DNA of 64,000 nucleotides from Lichtheimia corymbifera B2541 (GCA_000697475.1 JNEU01001097.1:62001-126000); one strand, 5' to 3'. Shown: positions 10,600 through 23,288, counted from the first letter of the stretch. Numbers and translations: made by a program. Notes: a model not told the origin generated them from the sequence alone.

Positions 10600-12200
10600 C
10601 ATAGCATCACGCTTATGGCATAGGTAAAACATAAAGGTACCTGTTTCTCTACACTTTCATAATGAAGCGTGAGATGGTTATGAGAACAGAAATACTCGTC
10701 ATGGTCGGCAGCATCATGTGTGCAAGTTCCACGATGGAGGTGAGCAATCTCGGGGCGTGGGCCGTCCATCCATCGTCTCTCCTATATTTGGGCCGTGCCC
10801 ATTCAAAGTTCCCATAATGAAGCATGCGGTTTTTAAATGAATGGAGTTGATCAGCATGACGCAGCGAACCTTCTTATCAAGTTTCATGTTCAAAGTAGAC
10901 AATCTCAAGGAAATGCATATTGTGTGGCATTTCAATGAATTGGGGCGGGTGCGGAATTTCAGTCCACCATAGTAAACACCACATTACACCCTCCCATTCA
11001 AAACTTTTAAATGAAGTGTGGGTTCTTTATTAAGACAAAGTTGATCAGCATGGTTAAGAGCACCTTGTGTGAAAGGTTCAAGTTCGAGCGAGGCAATCTC
11101 AAGTTTCTGGGGCCGTCCACCCTATGTATATTCCAATCCATTCACCGTCCGGCGCGCCCATTTTATTTCTCACAATGAAGCATGCGGTTTTTATTTGAAT
11201 GGAGATGATCAGCGTGTTGCAGCCCACCGCCCTGAACAAGTTTCACGATGGAGGTGGACAATGGCGGGGGTGTGCACTATGCAGCCTACTTGCGTTCCGT
11301 CTCTCCTATATTTGGACCGCCCGATTCATTGAAACATCATAATGAAGCATACGGTTTTTTAATGAATGGAGTTGATCAGCATGACGAAGAGAACCTTCTT
11401 TCCAAATTTCAAGTTCGAAATGTGGAATCTCAAGGTAATTCATACTAAATGACTTTTTCATAAATCCGGCGCTTTCCCAATTTCCATCCATCATAGTAAA
11501 CCCCACATTATACCCTCCCTTTCCAAATTTTCAAATGAAGTGTGGGTTCTTTATTAATACAAAGTTGATCGGAATGACGTAAAGCATATTATGTGCAAGT
11601 TTCAAGTTAGAGAGAGGCAATCTCGAGGTCAAGGATTAGTTTTATAGTGTTCAAGGATGTGTCTAGCAAGTCAACCTATTTTAATTTCCACCTCTTCCAC
11701 TCCCAGTTCTTCCCTCTTTCTCCCATTCTCAACTGTTGCCCCATTCAAGTACTACTACCACCTGCGAACGATTGTCCTGCTTCAACACATCATGTCAACA
11801 CTATGAATACCTTGATCCGACTGTCTTTGAGTGAATGGCAAGTCCATGGCGTGTGCACACACCACTACAACACCCGCGTTTCTTGACACTCCACCTTCTT
11901 TTGTACAATCCTCAACCACAATCAACGTAACAGCATGTATTCCAGCAGTTGCCATTAGCAAGGTCTCCATTGTCTCAAACAGCGTTCACAGCCTTGTCAC
12001 TCTACCACTACACACTTCTCTGCAACCACCAAACGTAGCAACTGTTCCTATTAGCATGACCTTCATTTCACTGTCTCAGCTTGCAGCAACTTTCTTGATA
12101 CATACGGATTCGAATTGATGGGATGTTATGTCAGCTATCAAATCCATCTTCACCTCGTTGAGCTGCGATGGAAGAAGATCACCAAGAAAGGATTGACCAG
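10600..12200 (-). repeat. Repeat block B, inverted copy
   Basis: The mirror image of 7430-8790 across the palindrome. Six modules with the core ATGAAG(C/T)(A/G)TG(C/G)GGTT(T/C)TT...AGTTGATC(A/G)...ATG...TTTCA lie between 10660 and 11620. The block ends with CTTCACCTCGTTGAGCTGCG...CCAAGAAAG near 12150-12190, the reverse complement of the start of block B at 7437. Confidence 0.65.
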
Positions 12201-12207
12201 TAGCCGG

Positions 12208-12960
12208 ATGGAGAAGGGAGCACATCAGCAGCGATGATATGGCTCGTTTCAACCAACATATTGGATTTTATGGATGGATGCAATAAAGTGCAGTAATGTA
12301 GAGTCCTGGAATGTTGCTTTGGTTACTTGGCGCGTCGTCAACAGGAATGATCACGTGGATACGGCTGAGGACGATGATGGATTGATGAAAGGTGTTCTAC
12401 AGCCATGGATGATACTGGAGCACTCGATTCAATGCATGCAGCAGCTATTTCACAATCACGGATGAAGGATGTTGGTGACGGCAGCAACCACGAATACAAT
12501 GACACAATGATCCCTGTTGCCTCTACATGATCCACTCATACCTTATTCAGTTTGATTATGTCGTTTCTTTATCGTATTGACTTGACTTGCCAATAAACAC
12601 ACATTGTATTCAACATGATAACAATATCGTACTAGCAGCTCATGTGCGCAGCAAGATGTGGTTCACGTGGTTGGTTTTAGGATTGACGATGATCAAGTGA
12701 AGTGGTTTGACAGAGTCTGGAAATGAGGTAGCATCATGTACATTATCGTTGCTCCTTTCTCCGCCTTACAAGCTCCTCGTTCATATGCTAGATAAATGAT
12801 AGACGGTGCATACGTAATAAACGATTCGTGTTTACAAAGAAAATCACAAACTCATAGTGGTGATCCCAATACATATATAATAGTGATTGCTATATGTAGA
12901 AGCGTGGTTCATTGTAAAGCTACAGTCATTGTGCTTTCTCACTACACCATGCAGAAGTCA
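12208..12960 (+). repeat. Repeat block A, copy 2 (broken reading frame)
   Basis: It starts ATGGAGAAGGGAGCACATCA, matching the start of the intact frame in copy 3, but hits a stop after nine codons. Homology to copies 1 and 3 continues through GTTGCTTTGGTTACTTGGCG and AACCACGAATACAATG to the tail GAAGCGTGGTTCATTGTAAA. The order B(inverted)-A(forward) here equals the reverse complement of the B-A order in the 55.5-58.7 kb element. Confidence 0.6.
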
Positions 12961-13880
12961 CCTTTCCTCATCATACTATCATCATCACAATGGACGCCAC
13001 TACATGTAAGCCAATAACTAGTAGAGTATAGCTCGCTTTAATGCACACGTGTAAGTAGTAGACTGGGTACATGCTATGGTGAATATAAAATTGGCAGCGC
13101 AGGCGACCTTATGCATCTGAGTCGCAGTGATACTACCACCTTCATTCACTGCACATGCTCTTCAAACCTGGGATTGTGATTCATGGGGATATGCAGTATC
13201 AATAACACGAGATGAGAAGCGTGTCAACAATGATTGATTGGGATTGCATGCTGTTATATAGGGTATCATCGAGGTTTGGTTTACCTATCTTCACGCTTAT
13301 CTGGGTGATCAGCGCAGTAAATACACAATAATAAGTCAAGTAACGACAACGTTGGATATAATCCATACAACCTGCAGTTGACGGTGATGTCAAATTATAC
13401 CTTACTCTTATGTCACTTTTTACTCATTGCATGATTGTCGCATGCGTTTCATATTTTTCATCACATCACTCAGCGGCCGTTTCAGCAGAAGGTTGCATGT
13501 ATATTGGAAAGCATCGAACGGCCAGATATATCAGCTCATAATGTGCATGCTTGGCGTTGTTGGACAGCGGCAACCCAACAGGCAATATGCTTGTTTAAAG
13601 TTTGTTTGTTTGCATGTTTCAAGCTTTGCCGATGCACGTACACACCGTAAACGCCCCAATGGACATCCAAAAAAGGAGACTGTGAGAAGGCGGAATTTCT
13701 CGGGAAACAATATAACACGCACGGACAACTCACGCCATTGAAAATGATACGAGACAAAAAAGAAAAAACCAACATGTTCAGCTGACAAGAAACCCATGCT
13801 TGTCCTCATATAAATACTGTATACCCATCGCTTGCCTTTTTATTCTTTCATTCACACACACACACATACATATTTACACT
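12961..13880. other. Intergenic: end of repeat cluster and LDH promoter region
   Basis: No convincing gene. The last 80 bp before the LDH start contain a TATA-like box and a short (CA)n run in the leader. Overlapping open frames on both strands at 13430-13810 have no recognisable domain and are judged fortuitous. Confidence 0.4.
13809..13816 (+). promoter_or_regulatory. TATA-like box of the LDH gene
   Basis: TATAAATA lies about 65-72 bp upstream of the LDH start codon at 13881, followed by pyrimidine-rich leader and CACACACAC. Its position is plausible for a fungal core promoter; there is no direct evidence of use. Confidence 0.4.
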
Positions 13881-14845
13881 ATGGGTAATAGCAAAGTCGC
13901 AGTCATTGGTGCCGGTTCGGTTGGAGCCACCATCTCGTATGCCGTCATGTTGCGCGATATTGCTTCTGAATTGCTGCTCGTCGATGTCGTACCCGAGGTG
14001 GTTGAAGGTCAAACGCTTGACTTGAGTGATGCCAACATGCTCAGCTCCACCAGAGTACGTGGTGCCACCAACAAGGAAGCTGGTCAAGCCGATATTATCA
14101 TTATCACTGCTGGCGCCAAGCAAAAGCCAGGAGAATCACGTACTCAGGTAAAAAAAAATCATTGTCATATGCACATCGCCAAATTAACACCGCCCGGATA
14201 TAGTTGATTGATCGTAACTACAAGATTCTTGAGAGTGTGATTGGATCCATGCAGCCTATTCGTAAGGATGCTATCATGATTCTTGTCTCCAATCCTGTGG
14301 ATGTCTTGACCCATATTGCTCAAAAGCTTTCTGGTCTTGATCGTAACCGCGTCTTTGGTACTGGCACATTCCTTGATTCTTCTCGTCTACGTGGTTATTT
14401 GGCTCAAATTCTCAATGTATCCACGCCCAGTATCCACGCCTATGTTTTGGGTGAGCATGGTGACTCTCAGTTTGTTGCATGGGAATCTGCTACTGTTGCA
14501 GGAAAACCCTTGTTGTCGTTCCCTGAGATCAAGGATCTTGATTTGAATGATATCGAAAAGAAGATTATGCAAAAAGCATACAAGATCATCGATGCTAAGG
14601 GAGCCACGTACTATGGTATTGGTGCATGCGCTGCTATCTTGTGCGAAGCCATCATTCTCAACAAGTGCGATATTCGCCCATTGTCTGTTTATGTTGAATC
14701 GCTCGGCACTGTCATTTCAGCTCCAGCCAAGATTGGCGCTGAAGGTATTGAAGGCGTCTATGATATTCCTCTCAGCACTGAAGAACGAAAGAAAATGGAA
14801 GCAAGTGCCAACACTCTCAAGGAAATGTGCGCAAAGTACTCGTAA
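13881..14845 (+). CDS. L-lactate dehydrogenase (NAD-dependent)
   Basis: Exons 13881-14147 and 14204-14845, 302 residues. It reduces pyruvate to L-lactate with NADH in the cytosol. The Rossmann motif GAGSVG is at residues 10-15. The catalytic motif GEHGDSQ has its His at 174. In the substrate loop ITAGAKQKPGESR, Gln81 occupies the position (Gln102 in the classical numbering) that favours pyruvate; malate dehydrogenases have Arg there. SNPVDVLTH and the FGTGT(F/Y)LD segment are also standard. The length is slightly under the usual 315-330 because the C-terminus is short. Mucoralean fungi are known for such LDHs in lactate fermentation. A poly(A)-signal-like AATAAA follows at about 14898. Confidence 0.95.
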
Positions 14846-14954
14846 AAAACCTCATCGCCATGAACTCCCCCACCCGCTGCATATTGTAAATAGCCAAAGC
14901 AATAAAAAATGTATTATGACGCTGCAGTCTAGTACTATAATGCTGATGATGTCT

Positions 14955-15879
14955 CTAATGATTATGCCCTGCTTCTGGATCCGTCGTTGTCGTTGTATTG
15001 CTACCACGTCGTAATCGCTTTCGTAACAATGCCATCATAAAGTACATGGATATGATAAAACACAGTACTTGTAAGAATAAAGTCGTTGACTCCTCGTCTC
15101 TCTCAACGGGCTGTGAATCGATCAAGGTGGCTTCTGCGAGTGGCGATGTTGTGAATGTATCGGTTGGATCAGGTTGTATGATTGTAGTTGTTGTAGTGGG
15201 TGAAGGTGTGGGTGATGGAGGAAGTGCTTTTGGTTTGCGAACAGTAAATGGCATCTCGGGTAATATGTGGTAGTTGTCATAATCCAGCTAACGGTGGAGA
15301 GATCATTAGCATGCATATAGGTATACATCCACATTAAACACACTTACCACAACCATGCCCTGGACCCTTAGATGAGTGGATGGTGAATCAATCACATCTT
15401 GTGTTGCTGACGACCAGCGTAGCTGTACAGGCCAAGACTTGAGCTTTGCATCCGTATGTCCAATACTTCCTGCCCATCCTTCAGGTCTTTCGATAGCCAC
15501 ATCTTCATCTTCGCATACGACAGGATAATAGAGATCTTCTGCATACTCGACGAACTCGCCCACCGTAACATTGTTTGTATTCTTGACTTGCACCAAGATC
15601 CCTTGATAGGGTCGCCGACCTGTAATAGTGATGTCCATAGGGCTACTGGTATCAGACTGCTCAATGTGTATGCTGTAACAATCGTCGCAAGTTGACTGGG
15701 AAGGACCATGGCCAATGGTATGCATAAGCTCGAGATTGCACTAGAATGCACACATTAGCTCTTCCATCATGTCCGATCTACTGGTATCTGAATATACTTG
15801 CTGTTCCTGGTGCGTGTGGATAAGCAAAGACAAGAGTCGATAGAGTAGAAAGTAGGGGTATAATCAAACGCTTGTTCAT
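14955..15879 (-). CDS. Secreted/type I membrane protein with reeler-like domain
   Basis: Exons 15879-15802, 15740-15348, 15287-14955, 267 residues. The N-terminus is a signal peptide (MNKRLIIPLLSTLSTLVFAY). The luminal part has four or more Cys. Its pattern, Y-Q-G-I-L-V-Q-V with VGEF, a Cys, then IGHTDAKLKSWPVQLRW, recalls the reelin N-terminal (reeler) fold also seen in ferric-chelate reductase-like proteins; the assignment is tentative. A Thr/Pro-rich stalk follows, then one transmembrane helix (LFLQVLCFIISMYFMMALL) and a basic RKRLRRG cytosolic tail. Intron 1 (15801-15741) uses a GC donor (ACA|GCAAGT). The GT nearby gives the wrong phase, so the GC site is needed to join the signal peptide in frame. 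Confidence 0.7.
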
Positions 15880-16012
15880 GGTACGATGAAAAGAAAGAGA
15901 CAAATGAAACCGGGAAACTGCACAAGCTGGTGATAAAAATAGAAATAAAAGTGTGTGTGCGGGTGTGATTGTGTAATGTATTCTGACAACTTGGTAAAAT
16001 GATGAACTACTA

Positions 16013-17662
16013 CTAGTGCAATCCGAGTCTACCCTTTTCGCTTTCCAATCGAGAGTACAACAAGTACAATGCCATCTGATTGCTTTCAGGGGTACCAGTG
16101 ATGGTCACCAATCGTTCGTTTGTGTTGCCATGGGGATCCGCAATCTTGATGTGGCTACCGCTCAGCTGGCGGATTTCATTGATCTTGCTACCGCCTTTAC
16201 CAATGATACATCCCACCTAATAAATATATATACATTTAATCATCTGTTCCTTTGTATCCTTCATCATCATCATCATCATCATCATTCATACCATTTCATT
16301 AGGAATAAAGATTTGTTGAGCTTGAGGATTAGCCATCATACCACCCATGTTGCCATAATCGCCTTGACGACCCGATGCAACCCCAGGCATAGCACCATAG
16401 GCTGCTGCTGCTGCTGCTTGATAATAGAGTTGTGGATTGGTACTTCCCATAGGCATACCACCCATATGACCCATCATGGCACCATATGGATTCATGGCTG
16501 CTGCTGCTACTGCTGCTGCTGGACCACTTCCTCCACCGCCAGCACCACCAGCTACTGAACTTGTACGAGGCATCGAACCGTATCCGCCACCACGAGCACC
16601 TACACCTTGAGGCTGAGGTCGATAAGGAATCGTGTTGTTGCCACCAACACGTTCGGGATGCTCGGCCAAAATCTCAGCAATTTGATAAATAGCTCCTTGT
16701 ACAGCAGCTGTAGTGCCAACGATGGTTACTGTGCGCTCGGTTGACATGGGCAATGGCTCCTCTGAAGCATTGACACGTGCATGACTTTGCTCTTGGATGG
16801 ATCGAATTACAGAGCCACCTCGTCCAATCAATGTTCCCATACGATTATCAGCGATCAACAAGCGGATTGTAAGCGATTGCTCTTGGCCATCATCAGGTGG
16901 TGGCATCTCGGAAAGAATCTTTTCGGCAACAAGAGAATAGGCCTAATTGCAAATAATATGAATTGCTGTTTCCATACCGTCCCACCTTTTGCCATCTTTT
17001 ACCTTGGCCACTGCCTTAACAGGTCCTGTCACTGTCAAAATACGCTCGTATGCACCGGGTACAATGTCTGAGATGGTGACACGGGCTGTGGAGATTTCAC
17101 GAATGTCGCTAACGTTCTTGCCACCACGACCGATAATAACACCTGCATCTTTGGTGCTGACAAGGGATCGAAGAGAGATGCTGATTTCATTGCTGGGAGT
17201 AGGAACAAGCTCGTTATCAGGGCCCAGCATGTTGTTTGTAGGTGCAGCTGTGATGACACTAGGGGTAGTGGTCAATGCTGATGCTGATGCTTGTGCTGAA
17301 GGAGATGTGGATGTGTTGTTGTTATTGTTCGTATCGGCTGTTGTTGCTGCTGCTGATGTTGGTACCGATGATGGCTTATCATCCAACAAGATTTGAAGTT
17401 CCTCATCGTCGCTATCCTGTGATCCTTCTTCCCATTTCTTTCGTCGAGAGCGTGATGCTGCTTTGTTTTTGTCGTTCTCATCATTATCGGCTGCTCCCAC
17501 AAAATGAGGTGCCTTGGTTTCAGGATCAGGTACAGCTTGTCGCTTTGGATGACGATCATCTTGGCCGTCGCGTTCGTAATCAGAATCCCAATCCTCGTCC
17601 TCACGACGTGGGCGCTTTGATCGATCAGTGGGTGAACCGTTCATATCTACTTCGGAAGACAT
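16013..17662 (-). CDS. Triple KH-domain RNA-binding protein (PCBP/Rnc1/Pbp2-like)
   Basis: Exons 17662-17003, 16942-16292, 16216-16013, 504 residues. Three KH domains are recognised by their GXXG loops: GVIIGRGGKNVSDIRE (about residue 175), GTLIGRGGSVIRSIQE (about 255), and GCIIGKGGSKINEIRQ (about 440). The 2+1 spacing, with a long Gly/Ala/Met-rich linker before KH3, is that of poly(C)-binding proteins and fungal Rnc1/Pbp2. Such proteins bind C/U-rich mRNA and affect stability and translation. The first 150 residues are charged and low complexity, with RSKRPRRED as a likely nuclear signal. A 5' leader intron ending just before the start codon is plausible (acceptor near 17680, donor near 17763). 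Confidence 0.9.
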
Positions 17663-18636
17663 TTGCTGCTCGCTATAAGTGTCGACTAAACACGGAGATT
17701 CGAATCAACTTGTGGGGAGAGAGGGGAGATAGAAAAAAAAAGAGTGACCGCAGCCACACTTACCTTTGGTTTCAGAAAAAGAAGAAATTAGATTGCACAC
17801 ACGCTATGAAAAATGAAAGAGTCAATCCTTGATATGTGTCATCCTTGTATCCCGCTTGACTTACCTATTGGCTTGAAGAAGAGTGCACAAATGGAGATGT
17901 TGCAAGGGTGTTGTACGGGAGGATGGGTTAGGGTAAGTACAGATATTGTAGTAGGATGATAGTAAAGACCGTGTTCTGTGTAAAAGGGGCGAGAGCATAT
18001 ATATATAGAGAAAATCAAAAGTTTAGAAAGATGTGCATGGACGAGTAAAAGCATAAAACCGGTGCCATCAGAGGAATCGCTCTCGTTTTTCAAAAGAAAA
18101 AAGACAACAGATGGACAAGAGAGTGATCACAAATATAAAGTGCAAGACTCAAGAAGGATGGCAGAGCGGTAAAAGATCAAAGCAAGGAGACATGACAGTA
18201 CCGTGGATACACTGGCAAATGGACCGCTGATGGGAGTGAAGAGTGATGGGATGTAGTGGGGTGGTGGTCAATAGGAAAGGTCCCTCTGGGTAAAAGTGGT
18301 TTTTTGGAGAGAGTTAGGTGTGTGTGAAAGAAAAGAAGAAGCGGAGTGAGTATAACCTTGTCCACTGTAAAAAAAGCCTCTCTCTATCACTGGTGGGCTA
18401 TCATGATAAGCTATATCCAAACATGCCAATCATCATTTTCCCCTATACACTCATTGAAAGCATATTCATCATCATCATCATCATCATCATCATCGTCATC
18501 ATTAATCTCTCTCTTTTCTCATTATCAATGATGTAATAAATTGTATTCCATGTCCCGTGTCAGGTCCGACCATGGTCTCTTGATCGAATCATCATCACCA
18601 TACTTTCTGCAGTTATGTGTGTGTCACTTTTTTTTC
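17663..18636. other. Intergenic with 5' leader of KH gene and (ATC)n microsatellite
   Basis: No gene recognised. It contains the promoter and probable spliced leader of the KH-domain gene, pyrimidine-rich stretches, and an (ATC)n run at about 18467-18494. The arrestin-like gene ends at 18637 on the same strand. Confidence 0.4.
18467..18494. repeat. (ATC)n microsatellite
   Basis: About nine ATC units between the KH gene and the arrestin-like gene. Non-coding. Confidence 0.8.
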
Positions 18637-20966
18637 TTAACGAGGTGATCCCTCTTTTGGTTGACTACTACTACTACTACTACTACCCTTATCTTCTAGC
18701 TGCAATAAACGTCTACCATCCGCTGCAATAGAAAGTGTCTTGTTCTGTAATCCTTTGAGATACCTTGATGATGCCAACATCCGTTTCTTGATTCCGACTC
18801 TAGGGTATTTCTTTCGTACTACTTGTGCTGCGAATGCACTGCAACTCCCAACCAGCTCAAACTTTTCAGATGGGGCTGTTGTAAAAAAGATCGGCATCCC
18901 GTTAGTATCATGGCTCCTTTTTTTCTTTGTTTCTTTCTTTTTCTCCCTTTTTCTATGTTACCTTGCCAACGACAGGGTAAACCTTGTGATGATGATGGTG
19001 GTGGAGTGGGTGAAGTGGATAATAAATTCAGGGGTGGTGATTCACAATATCGGCGTTTGGGTGAGTGGCGTAATACCCATCCACGCATTTTGTGTAAAGA
19101 GCGAGATACCGATATTTGACTCAACTTGGATTTGGTAGAGGAACATGTGGAGGAGGGTGTCAATTGGGATGAGGTGCCTTGCTGTTGTTCATGCATTGGT
19201 GTTTGAAACATGTTTAACAAGAGCTGTCTGCCGTTTGGGTTTGGATCCGGGAGTGTGTATTCACCAGGAGGTGGATCGAGCGATATGGGATGCACTAAAA
19301 CGATTGGCAGTTCCACGACTGCATCGGCACTGTAATAGAAAGCAGGTCAATGGATGATGCATCTCAAATCAACACCGTGATCCCCATATACCTATTGCTA
19401 GTATCGGATACCAACGAAGCACGAATCGAGTAGGATACATCAATTAATTTTTGACTACGGATCGAATAATGGTCCCTCTATGTATATATATACACGTATA
19501 AGCTTGCCGTGTAGGATGATACGATAAAGGCACGCATACACTTACAGGTGATTGCAGCATCATGGTTGCTTGATCCTCCATGCCAGGGTCCATAGGAAGT
19601 AACCACCCCATTTGAGATGCTTGTACCTGAGCCACCGTTTCACAAGTTGATGTCACTGGCTTGAGCCCAAAACTGCCTTGCAAGCCTGTTTGCGAAAACG
19701 TGTTTTGTCGTCGCAATAATTCAAGCTTGATATCCGATACGGAACGAGTGGATGCATTATCCACCTTGACATGCACATAAATAGGCGTCTCTGTGATCCA
19801 AATCGATCGTCCAAGTGACAGTTGCAAAGAAACAGCTTTGGATGGCGATGATGGCCACATTCTTCGTTCAGCGTTTACCGGCATATACAAGTTGGGCTCG
19901 GATAATACACGGCTTTGAGCATTGGGGTAAATGACAATAGCACGTTCCTTGCATACAATTTTGCGCCGTACCCTTTCCACACCATGAATGGCATCTGGCC
20001 AACTTAGAACCAATTCACTATGTAGGTGATTAGGGATAGGGAACGTAATACAGTCGTATCAAACTTACGCTTGCAGCTGGTAGCGCACAGACCCCTTTTT
20101 GTCCTTATAACTGCTACCAAGCTCTTGGGGTAGTTGAACCGAAAATGGAATGACAAATTTGCCATATGACTTGAAACATGTTCGCAATTGCTCTTGACTC
20201 AATTGAAGTACACGTCGAGATAAAAACTCGTGCGTATGCGTGGATGTTTTAAAATGAATGGGCTCAGTGACACCTAACGTAGCAGCAGCAGTAGGTTATT
20301 CACACATGTTTGTATATACGCACACAATTTGGACCTACTTTCGACGCCACGTAGCTGCAAATCAAGACTTTCAAATCCATCCAACAAGTCTGCTTGTGAT
20401 AGACCTTGAGGAAATTCCATCACCACTGTACCTGTTACCTTACCACCTGCCACAAAATGCGGGGCTTTTAGAAAAAGTTGTACGTATTTACGATGCATCT
20501 TGTTGAGCACGTGTTGTCCTGACGATTTTTCCGATGATGACGATGTTATCATTGACCATCCATGAGACATCCTTGGAGACTTATTAAACGTGGTGCGTGC
20601 AAGGCGTCGTAAGATACGTGTGCTACTAGGCGGTGAGCGTGCATAATGCAACACTGTTTTGGATGGTAGTGGTGGTGAGGAGGTTGTCGCAGGTTGAATA
20701 CCGGGAGATTGTTTGCTTGCTGTTATTGTTGTATCTGTATAGCGTCCAGCAGTAGGTGTTGCCAAGGATAAGACAGGTGAATCATTTACTTCTTGCACAC
20801 GATCAACCGACGTGTGAGGATTGTTGATGGGTGCAATACGTGTGCGATTTGATATAAGATTCAGCTTTTTGTACCATGCCTGGAACCATGGACGAGGTTG
20901 TTGAGAAGATTTGAATTGTGTAGTATCAGCAGCAGTGGCAGTGCTGTGATCAATAGTGGTATCCAT
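18637..20966 (-). CDS. Arrestin-like domain protein
   Basis: Exons 20966-20339, 20273-20069, 20017-19546, 19477-19392, 19329-18962, 18875-18637, 665 residues. After a 165-residue Ser/Thr/Pro-rich N-terminus comes an arrestin N-domain (KYVQLFLKAPHFVAGGKVTG, then FESLDLQLRGVE) and later LPQELGSSYKDKKGSVRYQL. The C-domain begins around SIWITETPIYVHVKVDN and ends IDVSYSIRASLVSD and VELPIVLVHP. This is the fold of alpha-arrestins, adaptors that recruit HECT ubiquitin ligases to membrane transporters. No clear PPxY motif was seen in the tail. The last intron has a perfect TACTAAC branch site about 30 nt before its acceptor. Exon 4 was extended upstream to AGG at 19477 because the later acceptor gives a stop. 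Confidence 0.85.
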
Positions 20967-21305
20967 TATTACGTGAGCCTAAATAATTGATCAAATAGCA
21001 GGGGGAGAATTGTAGTATAGTGATAGTAAAAAGTAAAGCAAGGGAAAAGGGGTAGCAATGTGATTCAAAGGAGAAAGAAGCGGTACATAATAGTTGTACA
21101 CGCGTGCACACGCGCTCTCTTTGCTGCATTCTCGGCTGTTGCTGTTGACATTCCAACGATCATTTTTTATCACCTACCAGGAACCCTGTTGCACAGCATG
21201 AATATGTCACTTTAGGCTTTTTTTTTCTTTATTCTTATGAGATGAATCATTATGTAGATTATATAAATGTATCGCCAACATGATGGGGGAGTATTATGTA
21301 TAGGA
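20967..21305. other. Intergenic, arrestin-like gene promoter
   Basis: 339 bp between the start of the arrestin-like gene and the end of the four-helix membrane protein gene, both minus. No reading frame of interest; AT-rich, with poly-T stretches. Confidence 0.4.
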
Positions 21306-22067
21306 TCATACTTGCATGAACACATCGCGCTGTTGATCATCCATGAATGAAACGGGTGAGTTATAGTATCCACGTTGTGACTTTTCATCAATGCATAGCT
21401 GGATCACGCCTTGAGTGGGGTGTTCTTGTCGCTGTTCTCGACGCAAAATGACGGCTGCTGCAATGACCATGTAGATCTCCGCTGCAAGCACCAGAACAAT
21501 CAAATACTTGAAACCATGAATCACATTGACAGCAAGACAAGGCCATTCACCATGAACGTTTCGATTCAAAAGGCACATATCATGCCATCCCATGTAATCC
21601 GTCCAACTCGTTACCAGTTCTTCACCCAAGAATCCACTTTGCATCAACGCCATCATGGTCTTGCGATCAAACATGATACAAAAGGTCCAGCTAAGAGCCA
21701 GACCCAAAGGCATTAATACATGGCAGCAAACCAGATCCAATGCCAATGAGGAGGAAGAGGATTGTTCATCGTTTTCTTTTTTCCGATTGTGGTTTAAAAG
21801 CAAAAAGAGTGGGCAAAACACAGATGCTTGTGCTGCCACCAGAGTCGATATCAGTCGTCGGTCTTGAACCATTTCCAATAAAACCGTCGTTTGATGATGA
21901 TGGCTACTGGTGCCGGCGCCGCCAAACAACGAAAAGATCGGCACCGTGTGTAGACTATACACCGAAAGAGACGCCGCCACAATGACAATGGCTAGTACTA
22001 GCACCGTTGTCCGTGTCCAGAATACGCATGATAGAATCCTCGTTGATAATTTGGATGAAGGTGGCAT
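21306..22067 (-). CDS. Four-transmembrane protein of unknown function
   Basis: A single exon of 253 residues. Hydrophobic helices are near residues 20-42 (TTVLVLAIVIVAASLSVYSL), 72-92 (LISTLVAAQASVFCPLFLLL), 108-132 (LALDLVCCHVLMPLGLALSW) and 186-210 (YLIVLVLAAEIYMVIAAAVI). A loop containing W and paired Cys (WHDMCLLN...WPCLAV) lies between helices 3 and 4. The topology, four helices with cytosolic ends and an extracytosolic Cys loop, recalls MARVEL-type or claudin-like membrane proteins, but no sequence motif proves it. The C-terminal tail is polar. The start ATG at 22067 is followed by a basic stretch, consistent with N-in orientation. Confidence 0.65.
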   Translation of the reverse strand: MPPSSKLSTRILSCVFWTRTTVLVLAIVIVAASLSVYSLHTVPIFSLFGGAGTSSHHHQTTVLLEMVQDRRLISTLVAAQASVFCPLFLLLNHNRKKENDEQSSSSSLALDLVCCHVLMPLGLALSWTFCIMFDRKTMMALMQSGFLGEELVTSWTDYMGWHDMCLLNRNVHGEWPCLAVNVIHGFKYLIVLVLAAEIYMVIAAAVILRREQRQEHPTQGVIQLCIDEKSQRGYYNSPVSFMDDQQRDVFMQV

Positions 22068-23288
22068 ATTGTATGTGCTATGCGTAAAAGAAAAAAGAGA
22101 AAAAAATGAAAGAAAATGAAAAAAGAAGCGCGCCTACTATATGTATTGCACAAGTGCTGCAAAAAAACCGAAAACATAAGATATGAAAAAAGGGGTCGTG
22201 CAGGAGACACATTTTCTTCAGGGGGTAGGTGACCAAGTACGAAGCAACATGCGAATTAAGACAAACAAGGAATCATCGAAAAGTGATCTATGCGCCTGGT
22301 TGCAGCATTTTGTTTAGCTACACACGACATTGAAATGTGTCAGTATTAGCAAGGTCTGTGTTGCACTACTACTATACCACTACTACTTTTTCTCTCTCTG
22401 TGTGTGTATATCCTTTGATGATCTGCATTCTAGTCATAAAAGTTTTAGTGTATGATGGGATGGCTCTAACAGTGAGGAGAAGAGACATGGTAAATTCTCC
22501 TGTGCACGTCTAAACCATATGCACATGTTTTATTCATGTCAAAAGCAACCAGCAGCAGTGTCTTTTATTGTGTACATGCGTGCAAAGCTGAAGAAGCACA
22601 AGGGGATGATGATTGTTGGGGGGAGGGAAGGTAGGAACCTCGTGACATGTTTGTAACAACAAATATTGACGTTTCAAAAGGGTTCATTTCTTGGGTAAAA
22701 AGTGTCATAGAATGATGATGGATCGACAAGATAAAGGGATTGATCGTTGCGGCGACCTAAAAGCACATTTAGCCAGTGATGGCCCTTGCATTAAGTTATT
22801 GAGAGAGCGGCCTCCAGCGCGTGGAAATGAAGCCCGAGCATAAATGTCCATAAATGGTCAGTGTTGGTACTCATGAGCCTTGTAATCCATATCGGCTGTT
22901 GTCTCCACACTATCACCAATGCAAAGCAAATTGCCTAAACTACCGAGTCTATTTCTCCCCCCGGTTTATACGAGCAATGATACACTAGTATGAATCTTGA
23001 CTAGATGATATACAGTAGCAGTAGTAGTAATAGTAGAAGTAGTAGTGATGCAATGTTTAATAGGATTCATTATCCAAGTATCATAAATATGAATGGATGG
23101 GGTGAAAGAAAGAGGGAGCTACTAGTTTTGGTTTGTTCTCTATGGATCCAAGATATTCTATCGAGCAGCACCGTCGAGTCACAAGGGATTGGAAGTGAGC
23201 AAGCCATATCACACTCACCTATCTTACTCGGCACTTGTCAGAAGGGAGGATAAACTTGCTTCTTTTTCACTCTTTTTATCCGCTCCAA
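22068..23288. other. Intergenic (divergent promoter region)
   Basis: 1.2 kb between the divergently transcribed four-helix protein and RING ligase genes. Only short fortuitous frames, a purine-rich leader at 22080-22130, and an (AGT)n-like stretch at about 23014-23047 are visible. Confidence 0.4.

Noticed and set aside
13427..13809. Several 70-100 codon frames upstream of LDH
   Set aside because: Mutually overlapping on both strands, without recognisable features.
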